Assembly: GCA_029706075.1 (NCBI GenBank)
Contig: JAINUG010000014.1
Coordinates: 2,122,501-2,186,500, forward strand
Direction of reading: 5' to 3'
DNA: 64,000 bases
DNA from: Aldrovandia affinis
Taxonomy: Eukaryota > Chordata > Actinopteri > Notacanthiformes > Halosauridae
Position 1 is the first letter of the stretch. Each line of letters begins with the position of its first letter. The notes beneath the pieces are model-generated. The model was not told the origin of the DNA and made no database searches. It saw only the letters and a program-made list of their open reading frames with translations. The translations under genes were made by a program, and so were the position numbers. Below, piece after piece: positions 11,966 to 23,249 of this stretch.

Positions 11966-13000
11966 TCAGCCAGGTATCATGCGGGAAGGAGAGAAAGAGT
12001 CATCAGCATAGCAGTGATGAAAAACCATGAGCAGGACCTGGGATGGATCAGATGGACTCCGGGAAGGGTGTGGGGAGAGAAAGAGTTTATTTATATAGCA
12101 CCTGTCATCATTGCAGTTCAAAGTGCAAAATGATAGGATTAAAAAAAACCATTTAGAGCAGAAATCAAAAGCTTTGGTAAAAAGATAGCCAAGTGACTTG
12201 GTGACAAACATCACCAACCTTCTTATGACAGTTTCTGGTGAAATAGACCTGCATCTGATGGGTTCTAGCTGGTGTGTAATTTGTAAGAGATTTAGCTAGG
12301 ACTCCATTTAGAGCTTTGTAAGTGAGAAGGAGGACCTTAAAGTCTATTCTAAAGGTTACAGGAAGCCAGGATCAGGACTAATGTGTTCTCTCCTTTTAGT
12401 TTTGGTTAATAACCTGTTTTGAATGAGCTGGAGTCTTTCAATGGTTTTCAGCCAGGTAGGACTCAAACCATGTCGTACCTTTGCTATATTTCGCAGATCC
12501 AGAGTTGATTCCCATCTCAGATTTGATCCAGGGGTTAATCCTCCCAAGTTTTTAATTAGATTTCTCTTTTTGTTTTGATAAGAGAATTTCAGATCCTCCG
12601 GTGTTATTGCTCATCCATTTATTTATTGCTAATAGGCAGTTGGTAATGGAGTGCTCGAATGCGGATATATACGTATCATCCGCATACAGGTCCCGATGAT
12701 GAGTGGTAGGTAAAGGGGAAAAGCGGACCTAAAAAAGGGCTCCAGGCCACCTGGTAGGATCAGGGGACATGTCAGCGCAGATCCGATTCCCATCTCAACG
12801 AGAGAAGAGCCTCAGTGACCAGGTCGAGGAGGAGGAGGAGAGCAGTCTCTGTGAAGAGTGGCCTGCTCTGAACCCAGATTGGTTGGGATCAAGCAGGTCG
12901 TTCTGTAAGAGATGAGCAGACAGTTGATTATAGACAGCCCGCTCTAACGTTTTGGAAAGGACGTTATCAAACAGTTTCCATTGGTAACCACTACAGCATC
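11966..13000 (-). mobile_element. Further diverged LINE fragments (antisense)
   Basis: The minus-strand frame at 12356-12547 has LQLIQNRLLTKTKRREHIS followed by sequence like the PVTFRIDFKVLLLTYKALNG segment of fish LINE RTs. Near 12850-12960 is 'GGTCGTTCTGTAAGAGATGA', typical of L2-related repeat bodies. Frames are heavily broken. I infer one or two older insertions next to the younger copy at 10927-11965. Confidence 0.55.
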
Positions 13001-13019
13001 ACCACAGATAACCCTGCAT

Positions 13020-13195
13020 TAAAATTGACAGTGGACCATGAAAAGAGTGCAAGTTGTCCATACAGCTGAATATTTACTGAAGCGCTTGAGGTTGCTTCCA
13101 CTGGTGGCTGTTGTGAAGCCAACCTGCAATCCTCAGCTTACAGACAGAACAACTACACGGCTACGCCACCTGGCTTAAGTTGCTTTGCTATTCAT
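13020..13195 (-). repeat. Degenerate V-SINE-like fragment
   Basis: It contains 'CATACAGCTGAATATTTACT' and 'GAAGCGCTTGAGGTTGC', plus a worn tRNA-like segment matching the better copy at 38706-38925. The L2 tail is absent. Confidence 0.5.
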
Positions 13196-15526
13196 AGTTA
13201 AATATTTAAATGAATGAGCAAAGTGCCGCCAGCGAATATGCATGATTCATTTGAGCCTATTTTTTTAATTAATCAGTGGATTTAAATGAGGAATTAAACC
13301 TGCCCATGAATGTATTTGTTTCATTAACAAGTGAGAATCCACAAGCCCTGCCCTGATAACATCAACGATGGCTCTGAATGTATTTACACTTTCATTTAGA
13401 CCTGCTGCCTACCTGACCTGAATACTCATAAAGTGTTTCAAGAGGATGTTTAACCCCATGAGGGAGGATGAGAAAGAGAAATTCTAAAATGAGCAATTAC
13501 ATGTCATTTATGGTACAATTTATTGGTAAGTTATATTTCATCATTATGAAGGCACCCAGTAGACGCAGGACGCCTAATTGCCTAATTGGAACCATATGGA
13601 ACGGATAGGAACATCTAATCCTATTCTCTGAATGTTGAATACCAATTTGGTTTGGGGGCTACTCTGTAGAGTGAAAGACGTGTTGCTGCATCTCATTTAG
13701 CATGAAGGAATGTTATTAGTTAGTCAGTCAGGGGCTGGGGGGGGGGGGGTGTTTGGTGCAAAAAGGCCAAATGAGCTTTGTGGTAAATGCATGTGTTAAG
13801 AGCACCTTTTTTTTTAACATTAAACGATAAATCATTGTATCATTGTTTAATCTTCTAGCACTGTTCTTGGACTGCAGGGATTGAGTACATATCTTGTCTG
13901 CAAATTCTCTCATTCTCTGTAGAGTACCTCCAGGATTTGTCCATGTAAGACATGGCTATTAATGACTTTGGAGTGAATATTTTAGTACGTTGATTAATCT
14001 TGAGAATTGTGATGACGATCACGCTGGAAGGCGTCCAAGTGCGCTATTCTATGCACGAGGCACTATTCCTCATTAAACTTATTAAACTCATTTTAATGTT
14101 GTAGTATATTAATTGTGATAAGTCATCTTCATTCTTGTGCAGTGGTTAAATACATAATTCTACAGTCATTAGGCTGTGGTCGCCATGGCAATTTCCAACG
14201 CTCACATTCATTTTTTTAAATTGGAAATTGTTGTGTCTGTGTTTCTCTGAATTTCTAGACAGCCAGGCTCACCTTATCTTACACTTACTTTGTTGCGCTA
14301 CAACGAGGCCATTTTTCTGAGGTTTTATTTATCATCTAAAATGAGCAGAGACAGATTCACTCTCGCCAAATGGTAACTTTTTTTTGATTGATTCGTGTCC
14401 TTTTATTTTTTTTACTATTCCCGGGCACTTGGACAACCACGGTCGTAACATCAGCAAATTATAGGAGTAATTCATGCCCACCTTTTGCCTCCATCACACA
14501 CTTTCTGAAGATAGAGTCTCTGGGAGTGGCAGGGCCTCCTGTTTTATTGCTGGTATAAATGAGCTTTACTTCCCAGAGGATGAGAGTGAGAGCAGAGAGA
14601 TGTGATCCTCTGGCAATGACACAAACACTGCCGAAGCTCCATCCTCTGACTCACACACTGCACTGGGTCTTGTTTCACTACTCCACTGTAATAGCGACCG
14701 AGCAAACAAATGAAGAGATTTTTTAACAAGGATGCCTACCATTGTAAAGGCAAGGAACAATATAGTAAATAACATTTAGTAATATTTGTAATATTACCCT
14801 ATAAAATGTTTCTTGACAAGTTTATCTGACCAGGAGTATGTGGGCTACTGTGTTTGTTCTTAGGAACTGTATATTATTCATTTATTTCCTTTTATGTCTA
14901 TATAGTTAGAGGCCTAAACATTTACAGTGCCAGTAACCACTATACTGCTACTTTCCATAATGTGGGCATGTTCTGTGTGTGTGTGTTCATGCTTGGGTGT
15001 GTGAAATCTGTATGAAAAAGATGATATGTATTGCCATCAAAATTGGGTCTAAGACATCTCTGAAATCAAAAAAGGTTCTGTGCATGTGTGTGTGTGTGGG
15101 GGGGTGTGTGTGTATGTCTGCATGTACTGTATGTGAGTGTGTACTTGTGTGTATGTGTGTGTGTTTGTGTGTGTATGCCTGTATGTATGTGATTGTGTGT
15201 GTGTGTGTGTGTGTGTGCGTGTGTGTGTGTGTGTGTAAGGTACCCCACTCCATCTTTTCTGTGAGCACATTTGCATGGTAATAAGATGGAGGCTCAGACA
15301 GCCCTGAAGCTCATGGTTCTGCATCCAGAGGAATCCATTGGGTTTCTGCTCACACTGCCGGGCCCGCACAGTTTACCTTGGGCTGTATACAAACACATTT
15401 ATTTGCAGACAGTCACTTTTTCAAAGGGAGGAACATTTGCCCTTTCATCTTCATCAGTGTGAAACTCTTTCACCCTCTTCCTTCCCCTCAGCCCCTCTCC
15501 CTCCCCCCCCCCATCCCCCTAACCTT
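13196..15526. other. Intergenic, no gene seen
   Basis: AT-rich unique-looking sequence, apart from a TG-rich tract at about 14970-15237 with a near-pure (TG)n at 15195-15236. No reading frame resembles a known protein. Confidence 0.6.
15195..15236. repeat. (TG)n microsatellite
   Basis: Near-pure TG run at the end of a longer TG-rich tract. Confidence 0.9.
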
Positions 15527-15531
15527 TCTCC
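15527..15531. repeat. Left target-site duplication TCTCC
   Basis: TCTCC directly precedes LTR A and is repeated exactly at 25601-25605 after LTR C. Five base pairs is the usual Ty3/gypsy duplication length. Confidence 0.9.
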
Positions 15532-16123
15532 TGTTGTGATGAACAGGAACGAACCCAAACGCAGACACGGAAGGTTAGGATGGAGAGTGAAAATTTAATT
15601 ATAATAATGAAACAAGCGATGACAGAGGTAGTAGAGGCGATGGGCTGGATTCTGGAGGGGATGCACAGGAGGACAGACAGGAGGGACCGGGGAGGCAGCT
15701 AAGCGTGCAGGCAGGCGGGGCTGGCAGGACGAACAGAGCTGGTGGACGGAGGAGTAATGGACCTGAACACGAGGGAAAAGCGACAAGAACACGGGTAAAC
15801 ATACAAAACATGCAACACGGAGAGAACAGTAAACACAGCGTAGGAAAACAAGTAACAGGAGTCAGCTTCTACCAGGTAGAGGAAACAGCGATCTGACGAA
15901 GAGTGACTGGAAAACCGGGGTAGATATACTGCAGGGCTGATGGAAATGATGGGAAGCAGGTGTGCGGAATGGATGACGGAATTGGCAACAGGTGAACATG
16001 ATGGGGAGTAATGAGGGAATGATAATAGAATAATTGAAAATAATAAAACAATTAACACAACAATCACAAGGGAGGAACAAGACAACGGAAAAAAGCAGAG
16101 ACAGGAACATCGGGAATATGACA
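15532..16123 (-). repeat. LTR A (3' LTR of left unit)
   Basis: A 592-bp LTR. On the minus strand it begins TGTCATATTCCC and ends CATCACAACA. It differs from LTR B at about five or six positions by eye (for example 15637 G versus A). TATA box on minus at 15928-15923; predicted RNA start at 15897. Confidence 0.93.
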
Positions 16124-16137
16124 GTACCCCCCTCAAC
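16124..16137 (-). other. Polypurine tract of left unit
   Basis: The minus strand reads GTTGAGGGGGGTAC immediately before the 3' LTR, a purine run in the position expected for the plus-strand primer. The right unit lacks it. Confidence 0.75.
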
Positions 16138-17360
16138 GGATGCCTCTGGGCATCTGAACAGGAGTAGTTAGGGTGAGACAGATGGAAGTCCCGAATGAGG
16201 AAGGGGTCAGAATAAAGGCGCGGGACACCCAACTGCGTTCTTCCGGACCATAACCCTCCCAGTCGACCAGATACTGGAATCCACGACCTCGGCGGCGTGC
16301 ATCCAGCAAACGCCCGGACAGTGTAGGCGGGTGGTCATCGATGATCCGGGGTGGAGGGGCGGCGGCAGGAGGGCAGAGTGGGCTATTGGAGACCGGTTTA
16401 ATGAGAGAGACATGGAAGGAGGGTGGATCCTCATGGAGGCTGGAAGTCGAAGCTTGACCACAGAGGATTAATAACAGAGTCAATGGGGAAGGGGCCAATG
16501 TAGCGGGGTGTGAACTTGCGGGAAGTAGTGTGAAGGAAGATCCTTGGTGGAGAGCCAAACCTCCTGACCCGGTTGGTAGTTTAGGCGCCGGGAGTGCGAT
16601 GGCGGTCAGCGAAGCGCCGGTTCCGATCAGTGGAACTAAGCAGGGTAGTGCGGGTGAGCTCCCAGGTCCTGCGACAGCGTCAAGTGGGCCTGGACCGAGG
16701 GAACTGCCAGTTCCTCCTCCTGGACAGGAAGAGAGGGGGTTGGTAACCAAGGGAAGCCTCGAAGGGGACAGACCTGTGGACGCGCTGGTCAACGAGTTGT
16801 GGCGTACTCAATCCAGGGAAGTTGAGTGCTCCAGGCGAGGATCTTCTGGCGTGATAACACGGAGAGACGCTCCCAGGTCTTGATTGGCGCGCTCTGTCTG
16901 GCCGTTAGTCTGGGGGTGAAAACCAGAGGACAGGCTTACCGAGGCACCAAGAGCAGCACAGAAGGTCTTCCAGGCGTGGGAGGTGAACTGGGGTCCGCGG
17001 TCGGAGGCGATGTCAGGGAATGCCGTGCAGGCGGAAGGCGTGGAGGCAGAGAAGGTCCGCTGTTTCAGAGGCAGTGGGGAGTTTAGGAAGGGCAACAAAA
17101 TGCACGGCTTTAGAAGCGGTCGATGATGGTGAGGACCACGGTGTTACCTTTAGACGGGGGAGACCGGTGACAAAATCCAGGGCGATGTGGGACCAAAGGC
17201 GACCAGGAACAGGCAGGGGGCCGGAGCAAGCCAGCAGGAGGTTGGTGAGTAGCCTTGGACCGGGAACACACGGGGCAGGCGAGCACAAAAGAGCAGGTGT
17301 CGACATCGATGGTGGACCACCAGAAGTGCCGCTTGAGCAGGCTCAGGGTGCGGCTGATGC
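16124..17360 (-). pseudogene. Left unit: integrase and chromodomain region (broken)
   Basis: Integrase segments recognisable on minus include the CPVC of the zinc-binding HHCC domain (near 17270), SDRGPQF with a catalytic Asp (near 17000), and [13 protein letters not shown] with the catalytic Glu (near 16895). At about 16220-16350 a chromodomain follows ([17 protein letters not shown]), which in chromoviruses directs integration to chromatin marks. The pieces lie in different frames because of one-base indels, so no continuous product exists as sequenced. Substitutions relative to the right unit include Val to Ala changes at positions that are usually Val. Confidence 0.85.
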
Positions 17361-19440
17361 CAGGATGACAGGCGAACCGGGAGGTGTGGACCCACTGAAG
17401 GACCTGAGATCGGACGGGGTCTGGGACGAAGAGTCGGTTCGGAGGGCGGTACCTGGATCTGGATGGGTCTGCTGGGCGTCACGGACAACCGACTCGATCT
17501 GCCAGGAGACAGCGGCCACCACACAGGACGGAGGAAGGATGGTCTCAGGAGTAACAGCAGGGAAACACCTCGGGGACATGGAGGCGGGAAAGGGCATCGG
17601 GTTTAACATTTTTAGAACCAGGACGAAAAGTCAGGTTAAAATTGAAACGCCGAAGAACAGGGCCCAGCGGGCCTGGCGAGAGTTCAGGCGTTTGGCCGTT
17701 TGGATGTACTCCAGGTTGCGGTGGTCAGTCAGGCGATAAACGGCTGCTCGGAACCCTCAAGCCAGTGGCGCCATTCCTCAAGGCGAGCTTGACCGCCAGG
17801 AGTTCACGGTTCCCGACATCATAATTGCGCTCGGCAGGGGACAGGCGGCGGGAAAAAAAGGCACAAGGGTGGAGTTTCTGGTCAGGGTAGAGCGTTGGGA
17901 TAACACCGCTCCCACCCGGTGTCGGAGGCATCAGCCTCGACCACAAACTGGCGAGATGGATCTGGCAAAATGAGGATGGGTGCGGAGGTGAAGCGCCTCT
18001 TAAGCTCCGCAAATGCGTCTTCGCTTCCGAGGACCAGACGAAGCGGGTAAGGGAGGAGGTGAGGCGAGTGAGGGAGCGGCAACCCCGACTGTAATCCCTG
18101 ATGAAGCGGCGGTAAAAATTAGCAAAGCCCAGGAAGCGTTGTAGCAGCTTCACGGAGGTGGGTTTAGGCCAAGTAACCACCGCCTGGATCTTTTAGGAGT
18201 CCGTCCTAACCTGACCGCTCTCAATGATGTAACCCAGGAAGGAAACAGAGTGAACATGAAAATCGCATTTCTCCGCTTTCACAAATAATTTATTTTCTAA
18301 AAGTCTTTGGAGAACCTGGCGGACATGCTGGACGTGCTCCTCGAGGCTGTGGGAAAAAATGAGGATATCGTCCAAATAAACAAAAACAGAGCGGTTTAAG
18401 AAGTCCCGGAGAACGTCATTGATGAGCGCCTGGAAAGCGGCAGGAGCATTAGTAAGCCCAAAGGCCATGACCAGGTATTCAAAGTGGCCGAGGGGGTGTT
18501 GAAAGCCGTCTTCCATTCATCGCCCTCACGAACCCTCACCAAGTGGTAGGCGTTGCGGAGATCAATTTTGAAAAAATGACGGCACCTTGAAGTGGCTCGA
18601 ATGCTGAGCTGATGAGTGGGAGGGTATTTGTTCTTGATGGTGATGTTATTGAGGCCCGGTAATCGATGCAGGGGCGAAGGGACTTGTCTTTCTTGGCCAC
18701 AAAGAAAAATCCAGCAGCAACAGGGGACGAAGAAGGCCTGATGAGACCCGCGGCGAGAGAATCGCGGATGTAGCGCTCCATGGCCTCCCTCTCTGGGCCA
18801 GGACAGGTTGAAAGGCGGCTGGAAGGCAGGGAGCCCGGGAAGGAGATCAATGGCACAGTCATAAGGTCGGTGAGGAGGCAGGGAAAGGGCGCGTTGCTTG
18901 CTGAAAACCTCGACGAGGTCATGATAAGCAGGAGGGATGGAGGAGAGATTGGGAGGTTCAGCGGTGGGCGTAGGAGCCTCAGGTAGAGCAGGAGCAGAAG
19001 CAGACAGCAAGCAAGATGAGTGACAGGAGGGACTCCAGTTGGTGACTCGACTATTGGTCCAGTCGAATTGGGGGTTGTGTGCCACCAACCAAGGCTGGCC
19101 GAGGACCAGGGAGCGTGGGGTGAGGAGAGGGCGTGAAACTGGAGGGTCTCGTGGTGATTGCCGGAAAGGGTGAGGTGAAGGGAGTGCGGTGCGGTGGGTA
19201 ACTTGAGCGAGGAGCTTGCCGTTGAGCGTTGGCATTCAGAGGAGTAGTGAGGGGTTCCAACGCAATGCCAGCTTGGTAACGAGGTTGGAATCCAGGAAGT
19301 TCTCGTCAGAACCGAGTCGATTAATGCAGACAAGGGCAAGGACTGCTGATTCCAGGACAACACGGCGTTGAGCTGCATATGAGGTCGCGGAGTATGTGGG
19401 GTAGTAGTAGTACGACTCGCCAGGACCCCCAGAATCACTG
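17361..19440 (-). pseudogene. Left unit: protease-RT-RNase H region (broken)
   Basis: Fragments in several frames cover the RT fingers and palm ([18 protein letters not shown] near 18660-18710), the YLDD catalytic box (near 18364-18381), the RT thumb, an RNase H with the EADASD motif (near 17930), and the region after the protease ([13 protein letters not shown] near 19080). Frame breaks are more numerous than in the right unit. Some breaks of the right unit (such as the shortened A-run near 23255) are absent here, so the lesions are independent. Confidence 0.85.
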
Positions 19441-20444
19441 GCGAGCCCCCTCTTTTGGTCGAAGGGAGCAGGAAGACAGGAAATGCCCAGACTGACCGCA
19501 GTAAATGCAGGATCCCGATTGCAACCTCCGGAGGCGCTCAGCAGGTGCGAGGCGAGCCCGACCCAGTTGCATGGGAACCTCTTCGGAGAGCGGCTGCAGT
19601 AGAGACAAGGCTGGGAAGAGAGGCAGCAGGGGATTCAGGTCTCGATCTAGGAGGAGGTAGAGAGGAGAGCCACGGGAAGAAGGAGATGGAGGGACGACGG
19701 ACAGCTCTTTCCCGGTAACTTCGCGGAGGCGGTTATCAAGTCTGATGACCATGGAAATGAGGTCGTCGAGATTATCTGGGTCCTCCCTGGCAGCCAACTC
19801 ATCTTTCAAAGAGTCGCTGAGACCGTGCCGAAAAGCCCCTTGGAGCGCCCGGTCGTTCCAACCGGACTCCGCAGCTGTGATGCGGAACTCCACCAGAAGT
19901 CGGCCACAGAGCAGGCACCCTGGTAAATGGTGAACAACCGTTGACTAACGTCCGTACCTCGGACGGGGTGGTCAAAGACATTCCTTAATTCGAAGCGAAG
20001 CGGGAGTAGGAGGTGAAATAAGAAGAATTGCTCCCCCACAAGGCGGACGCCCATGCCAGCGCATCCCCCTTGAGCAACCCCATTATGTAGGCGTGCGGGA
20101 CCCATCAGTGGAATACGAGGTAGGCTGCTGCTCGAAAACCAGGGAGCATTGAATGAGGAAGGCGCGGCACATACCCAGGTCTCCGGCATAACGATCAGGA
20201 GCAGGCACGTGAGGCTCCTTGTGCAGGAAAACTGGCGGGTCGGGGTGAAGCGGCGACAGGAGGAACTTCCTTGGACAGCGCGTTGTGAAAACAAGTTTTG
20301 TAAAAGATCTTTGTTCTCCTTTACGCTGGTGGAGAGGCAGTGCAGCGCTGTCGTCAGCTCCTGGATGGATTGACCCTGTTGGCCGACAAGAACGCCCTGT
20401 AGGGACAGGGCTTGACGGATCTGGTTAGTGTCCGCTGGGTCCAT
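19441..20444 (-). pseudogene. Left unit: gag region (broken)
   Basis: Starts MDPADTNQIRQALSLQG at 20444, 18 bp after the LTR end and overlapping little with the PBS. It contains the capsid-like [16 protein letters not shown] segment and ends with the CCHC knuckle [14 protein letters not shown] near 19480-19520. At least two frame changes interrupt it. Gag packages the element RNA and forms the particle. Confidence 0.8.
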
Positions 20445-20449
20445 GCTTG

Positions 20450-20460
20450 GTCAGATCGTT
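20450..20460 (-). promoter_or_regulatory. Self-complementary primer binding site, left unit
   Basis: The minus strand reads AACGATCTGAC one base after the 5' LTR (LTR B). It is the exact complement of GTCAGATCGTT at 20828-20818 inside the same LTR. No tRNA-type PBS beginning TGG is present. This is the arrangement of Tf1-like self-priming. Confidence 0.7.
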
Positions 20461-20461
20461 C

Positions 20462-21054
20462 TGTTGTGATGAACAGGAACGAACCCAAACGCAGACACGG
20501 AAGGTTAGGATGGAGAGTGAAAATTTAATTATAATAATGAAACAAGCGATGACAGAGGTAGTAGAGACGATGGGCTGGATTCTGGAGGGGATGCACAGGA
20601 GGACAGACAGGAGGGAACCGGGGAGGCAGCTAAGCGTGCAGGCAGGCGGGGCTGGCAGGACGAACAGAGCTGGTGGACGGAGGAGTAATGGACCTGAACA
20701 CGAGGGGAAAACGACAAGAACACGGGTAAACATACAAAACATGCAACACGGAGAGAACAGTAAACACAGCGTAGGAAAACAAGTAACAGGAGTCAGCTTC
20801 TACCAGGTAGAGGAAACAACGATCTGACGAAGAGTGACTGGAAAACCGGGGTAGATATACTGCAGGGCTGATGGAAATGATGGGAAGCAGGTGTGCGGAA
20901 TGGATGACGGAATTGGCAACAGGTGAACATGATGGGGAGTAATGAGGGAATGATAATAGAATAATTGAAAATAATAAAACAATTAACACAACAATCACAA
21001 GGGAGGAACAAGACAACGGAAAAAAACAGAGACAGGAACATCGGGAATATGACA
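20462..21054 (-). repeat. LTR B (shared middle LTR)
   Basis: A 593-bp LTR that serves as 5' LTR of the left unit and 3' LTR of the right unit. It has the same ends as LTR A. The sequence to its left is the PBS and gag start of the left unit. To its right, integrase sequence of the right unit abuts directly without a polypurine tract. Confidence 0.93.
20828..20859 (-). promoter_or_regulatory. LTR B core promoter: TATA box and predicted RNA start
   Basis: TATATC on minus (20859-20854) lies 31 nt upstream of GTCAGATCGTT (starting at 20828), the segment complementary to the PBS. A TATA box 25-32 nt before the start is standard. If RNA begins at 20828, its first 11 nt are the self-primer. The same spacing holds in LTR A (15928 to 15897) and LTR C (25406 to 25375). 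Confidence 0.65.
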
Positions 21055-22110
21055 GAAGTAGTGTGAAGGGGAAGATCCTTGGTGGAGAGCCAAACCTCCT
21101 GACCCGGTTGGTAGTTGGGCGCCGGGGTGCGATGGCGGTCAGCGAAGCGCCGGTTCCGATCAGTGGAACTAAGCAGGGTAGTGCGGGTGAGCTCCCAGGT
21201 CCTGCGACAGCGATCCAAGTGGGCCTGGACCGAGGGAACTGCCAGTTCCTCCTCCTGGACAGGGAAGAGAGGGGGTTGGTAACCAAGGGAAGCCTCGAAG
21301 GGGGACAGACCTGTGGACGCGCTGGTCAACGAGTTGTGAGCGTACTCAATCCAGGGAAGTTGAGTGCTCCAGGCCGAGGGATCTTCTGACGTGATAACAC
21401 GGAGAGACGCTCCCAGGTCTTGATTGGCGCGCTCTGTCTGGCCGTTAGTCTGGGGGTGAAAACCAGAGGACAGGCTTACCGAGGCACCAAGAGCAGCACA
21501 GAAGGTCTTCCAGACGTGGGAGGTGAACTGGGGTCCGCGGTCGGAGACGATGTCCAGGGGAATGCCGTGCAGGCGGAAGACGTGGAGGCAGAGAAGGTCC
21601 GCTGTTTCAGAGGCAGTGGGGAGTTTGGGAAGGGCAACAAAATGCACGGCTTTAGAGAAGCGGTCGATGATGGTGAGGACCACGGTGTTACCTTTTAGAC
21701 GGGGAGACCGGTGACAAAATCCAGGGCGATGTGGGACCAAGGGCGACCAGGAACAGGCAGGGGACGGAGCAAGCCAGCAGGAGGTTGGTGAGTAGCCTTG
21801 GACCGGGAACACACGGGGCAGGCGAGCACAAAAGAACGGGTGTCGACATCGATGGTGGACCACCAGAAGTGCCGCTGAGCAGGCTCAGGTGCGGCTGATG
21901 CCAGGATGACAGGCGAACCGGGAGGTGTGGACCCACTGAAGGACCTGAGATCGGACGGGGTCTGGGACGAAGAGTCGGTTCGGAGGGCCGGTACCTGGAT
22001 CTGGATGGGTCTGCTGGGCGTCACGGACAACCGACTCGATCTGCCAGGAGACAGCGGCCACCACACAGGACGGAGGAAGGATGGTCTCAGGAGTAACGGG
22101 AAACACCTCG
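21055..22110 (-). pseudogene. Right unit: integrase (3'-truncated)
   Basis: The frame at 20793-21863 carries [26 protein letters not shown] and [15 protein letters not shown], covering the integrase catalytic core, but after [11 protein letters not shown] it runs directly into LTR B. Relative to the left unit, 398 bp (16124-16521) are missing, including the chromodomain and polypurine tract. The zinc-binding CPVC is in another frame near 21815. Confidence 0.85.
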
Positions 22111-23249
22111 GGGACATGGAGACGGGAAAGGGCATCGGGTTTAACATTTTTAGAACCAGGACGAAAAGTCAGGTTAAAATTGAAACGCCCGAAGAACAGG
22201 GCCCAGCGGGCCTGGCGAGAGTTCAGACGTTTGGCCGTTTGGATGTACTCCAGGTTGCGGTGGTCAGTCCAGACGATAAACGGCTGCTCGGAACCCTCAA
22301 GCCAGTGGCGCCATTCCTCAAGGGCGAGCTTGACCGCCAGGAGTTCACGGTTCCCGACATCATAATTGCGCTCGGCAGGGGACAGGCGACGGGAAAAAAA
22401 AGGCACAAGGGTGGAGTTTCTGGTCCAGGGTAGAGCGTTGGGATAACACCGCTCCCACCCGGTGTCGGAGGCATCAGCCTCGACCACAAACTGGCGAGAT
22501 GGATCTGGCAAAATGAGGATGGGTGCGGAGGTGAAGCGCCTCTTAAGCTCCGCAAATGCGTCTTCCGCTTCCGAGGACCAGACGAAACGGGTAAGGGAGG
22601 AGGTGAGACGAGTGAGGGGAGCGGCAACCTGACTGTAATCCCTGATGAAGCGACGGTAAAAATTAGCAAAGCCCAGGAAGCGTTGTAGCAGCTTCACGGA
22701 GGTGGGTTTAGGCCAAGTAACCACCGCCTGGATCTTTTCGGGGTCCGTCCTAACCTGACCGCTCTCAATTATGTAACCCAGGAAGGAAACAGAGTGAACA
22801 TGAAAATCGCATTTCTCCGCTTTCACAAATAATTTATTTTCTAAAAGTCTTTGGAGAACCTGGCGGACATGCTGGACGTGCTCCTCGAGGCTGTGGGAAA
22901 AAATGAGGATATCGTCCAAATAAACAAAAACAGAGCGGTTTAAGAAGTCCCGGAGAACGTCATTGATGAGCGCCTGGAAAACGGCGGGAGCATTAGTAAG
23001 CCCAAAGGCCATGACCAGGTATTCAAAGTGGCCGAGGGGGGTGTTGAAAGCCGTCTTCCATTCATCGCCCTCACAAACCCTCACCAAGTGGTAGGCGTTG
23101 CGGAGATCCAATTTCGAAAAAATGACGGCACCTTGAAGTGGCTCGAATGCTGAGCTGATGAGTGGGAGGGGGTATTTGTTCTTGATGGTGATGTTATTGA
23201 GGCCACGGTAATCGATGCAGGGACGAAGGGACTTGTCTTTCTTGGCCAC
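21885..23249 (-). pseudogene. Right unit: reverse transcriptase-RNase H reading frame
   Basis: This 454-residue open frame is the longest in the element. It starts inside the RT domain at [18 protein letters not shown] and includes the palm motif [15 protein letters not shown], the YLDD catalytic box (about 22908-22922), the thumb, RNase H with [15 protein letters not shown], and the connection to the integrase zinc domain (HPGIS near its end). The true domain begins upstream in another frame; a shortened A-run near 23252-23258 separates it from the gag-protease frame. Compared with the left unit it is well preserved. Confidence 0.9.

Noticed and set aside
15532-21054. Nested insertion of one retroelement into another
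   Set aside because: Neither inner element has its own target duplication (TCTCC versus GAAGT; CGTTC versus TCTCC), whereas the outer flanks match exactly.
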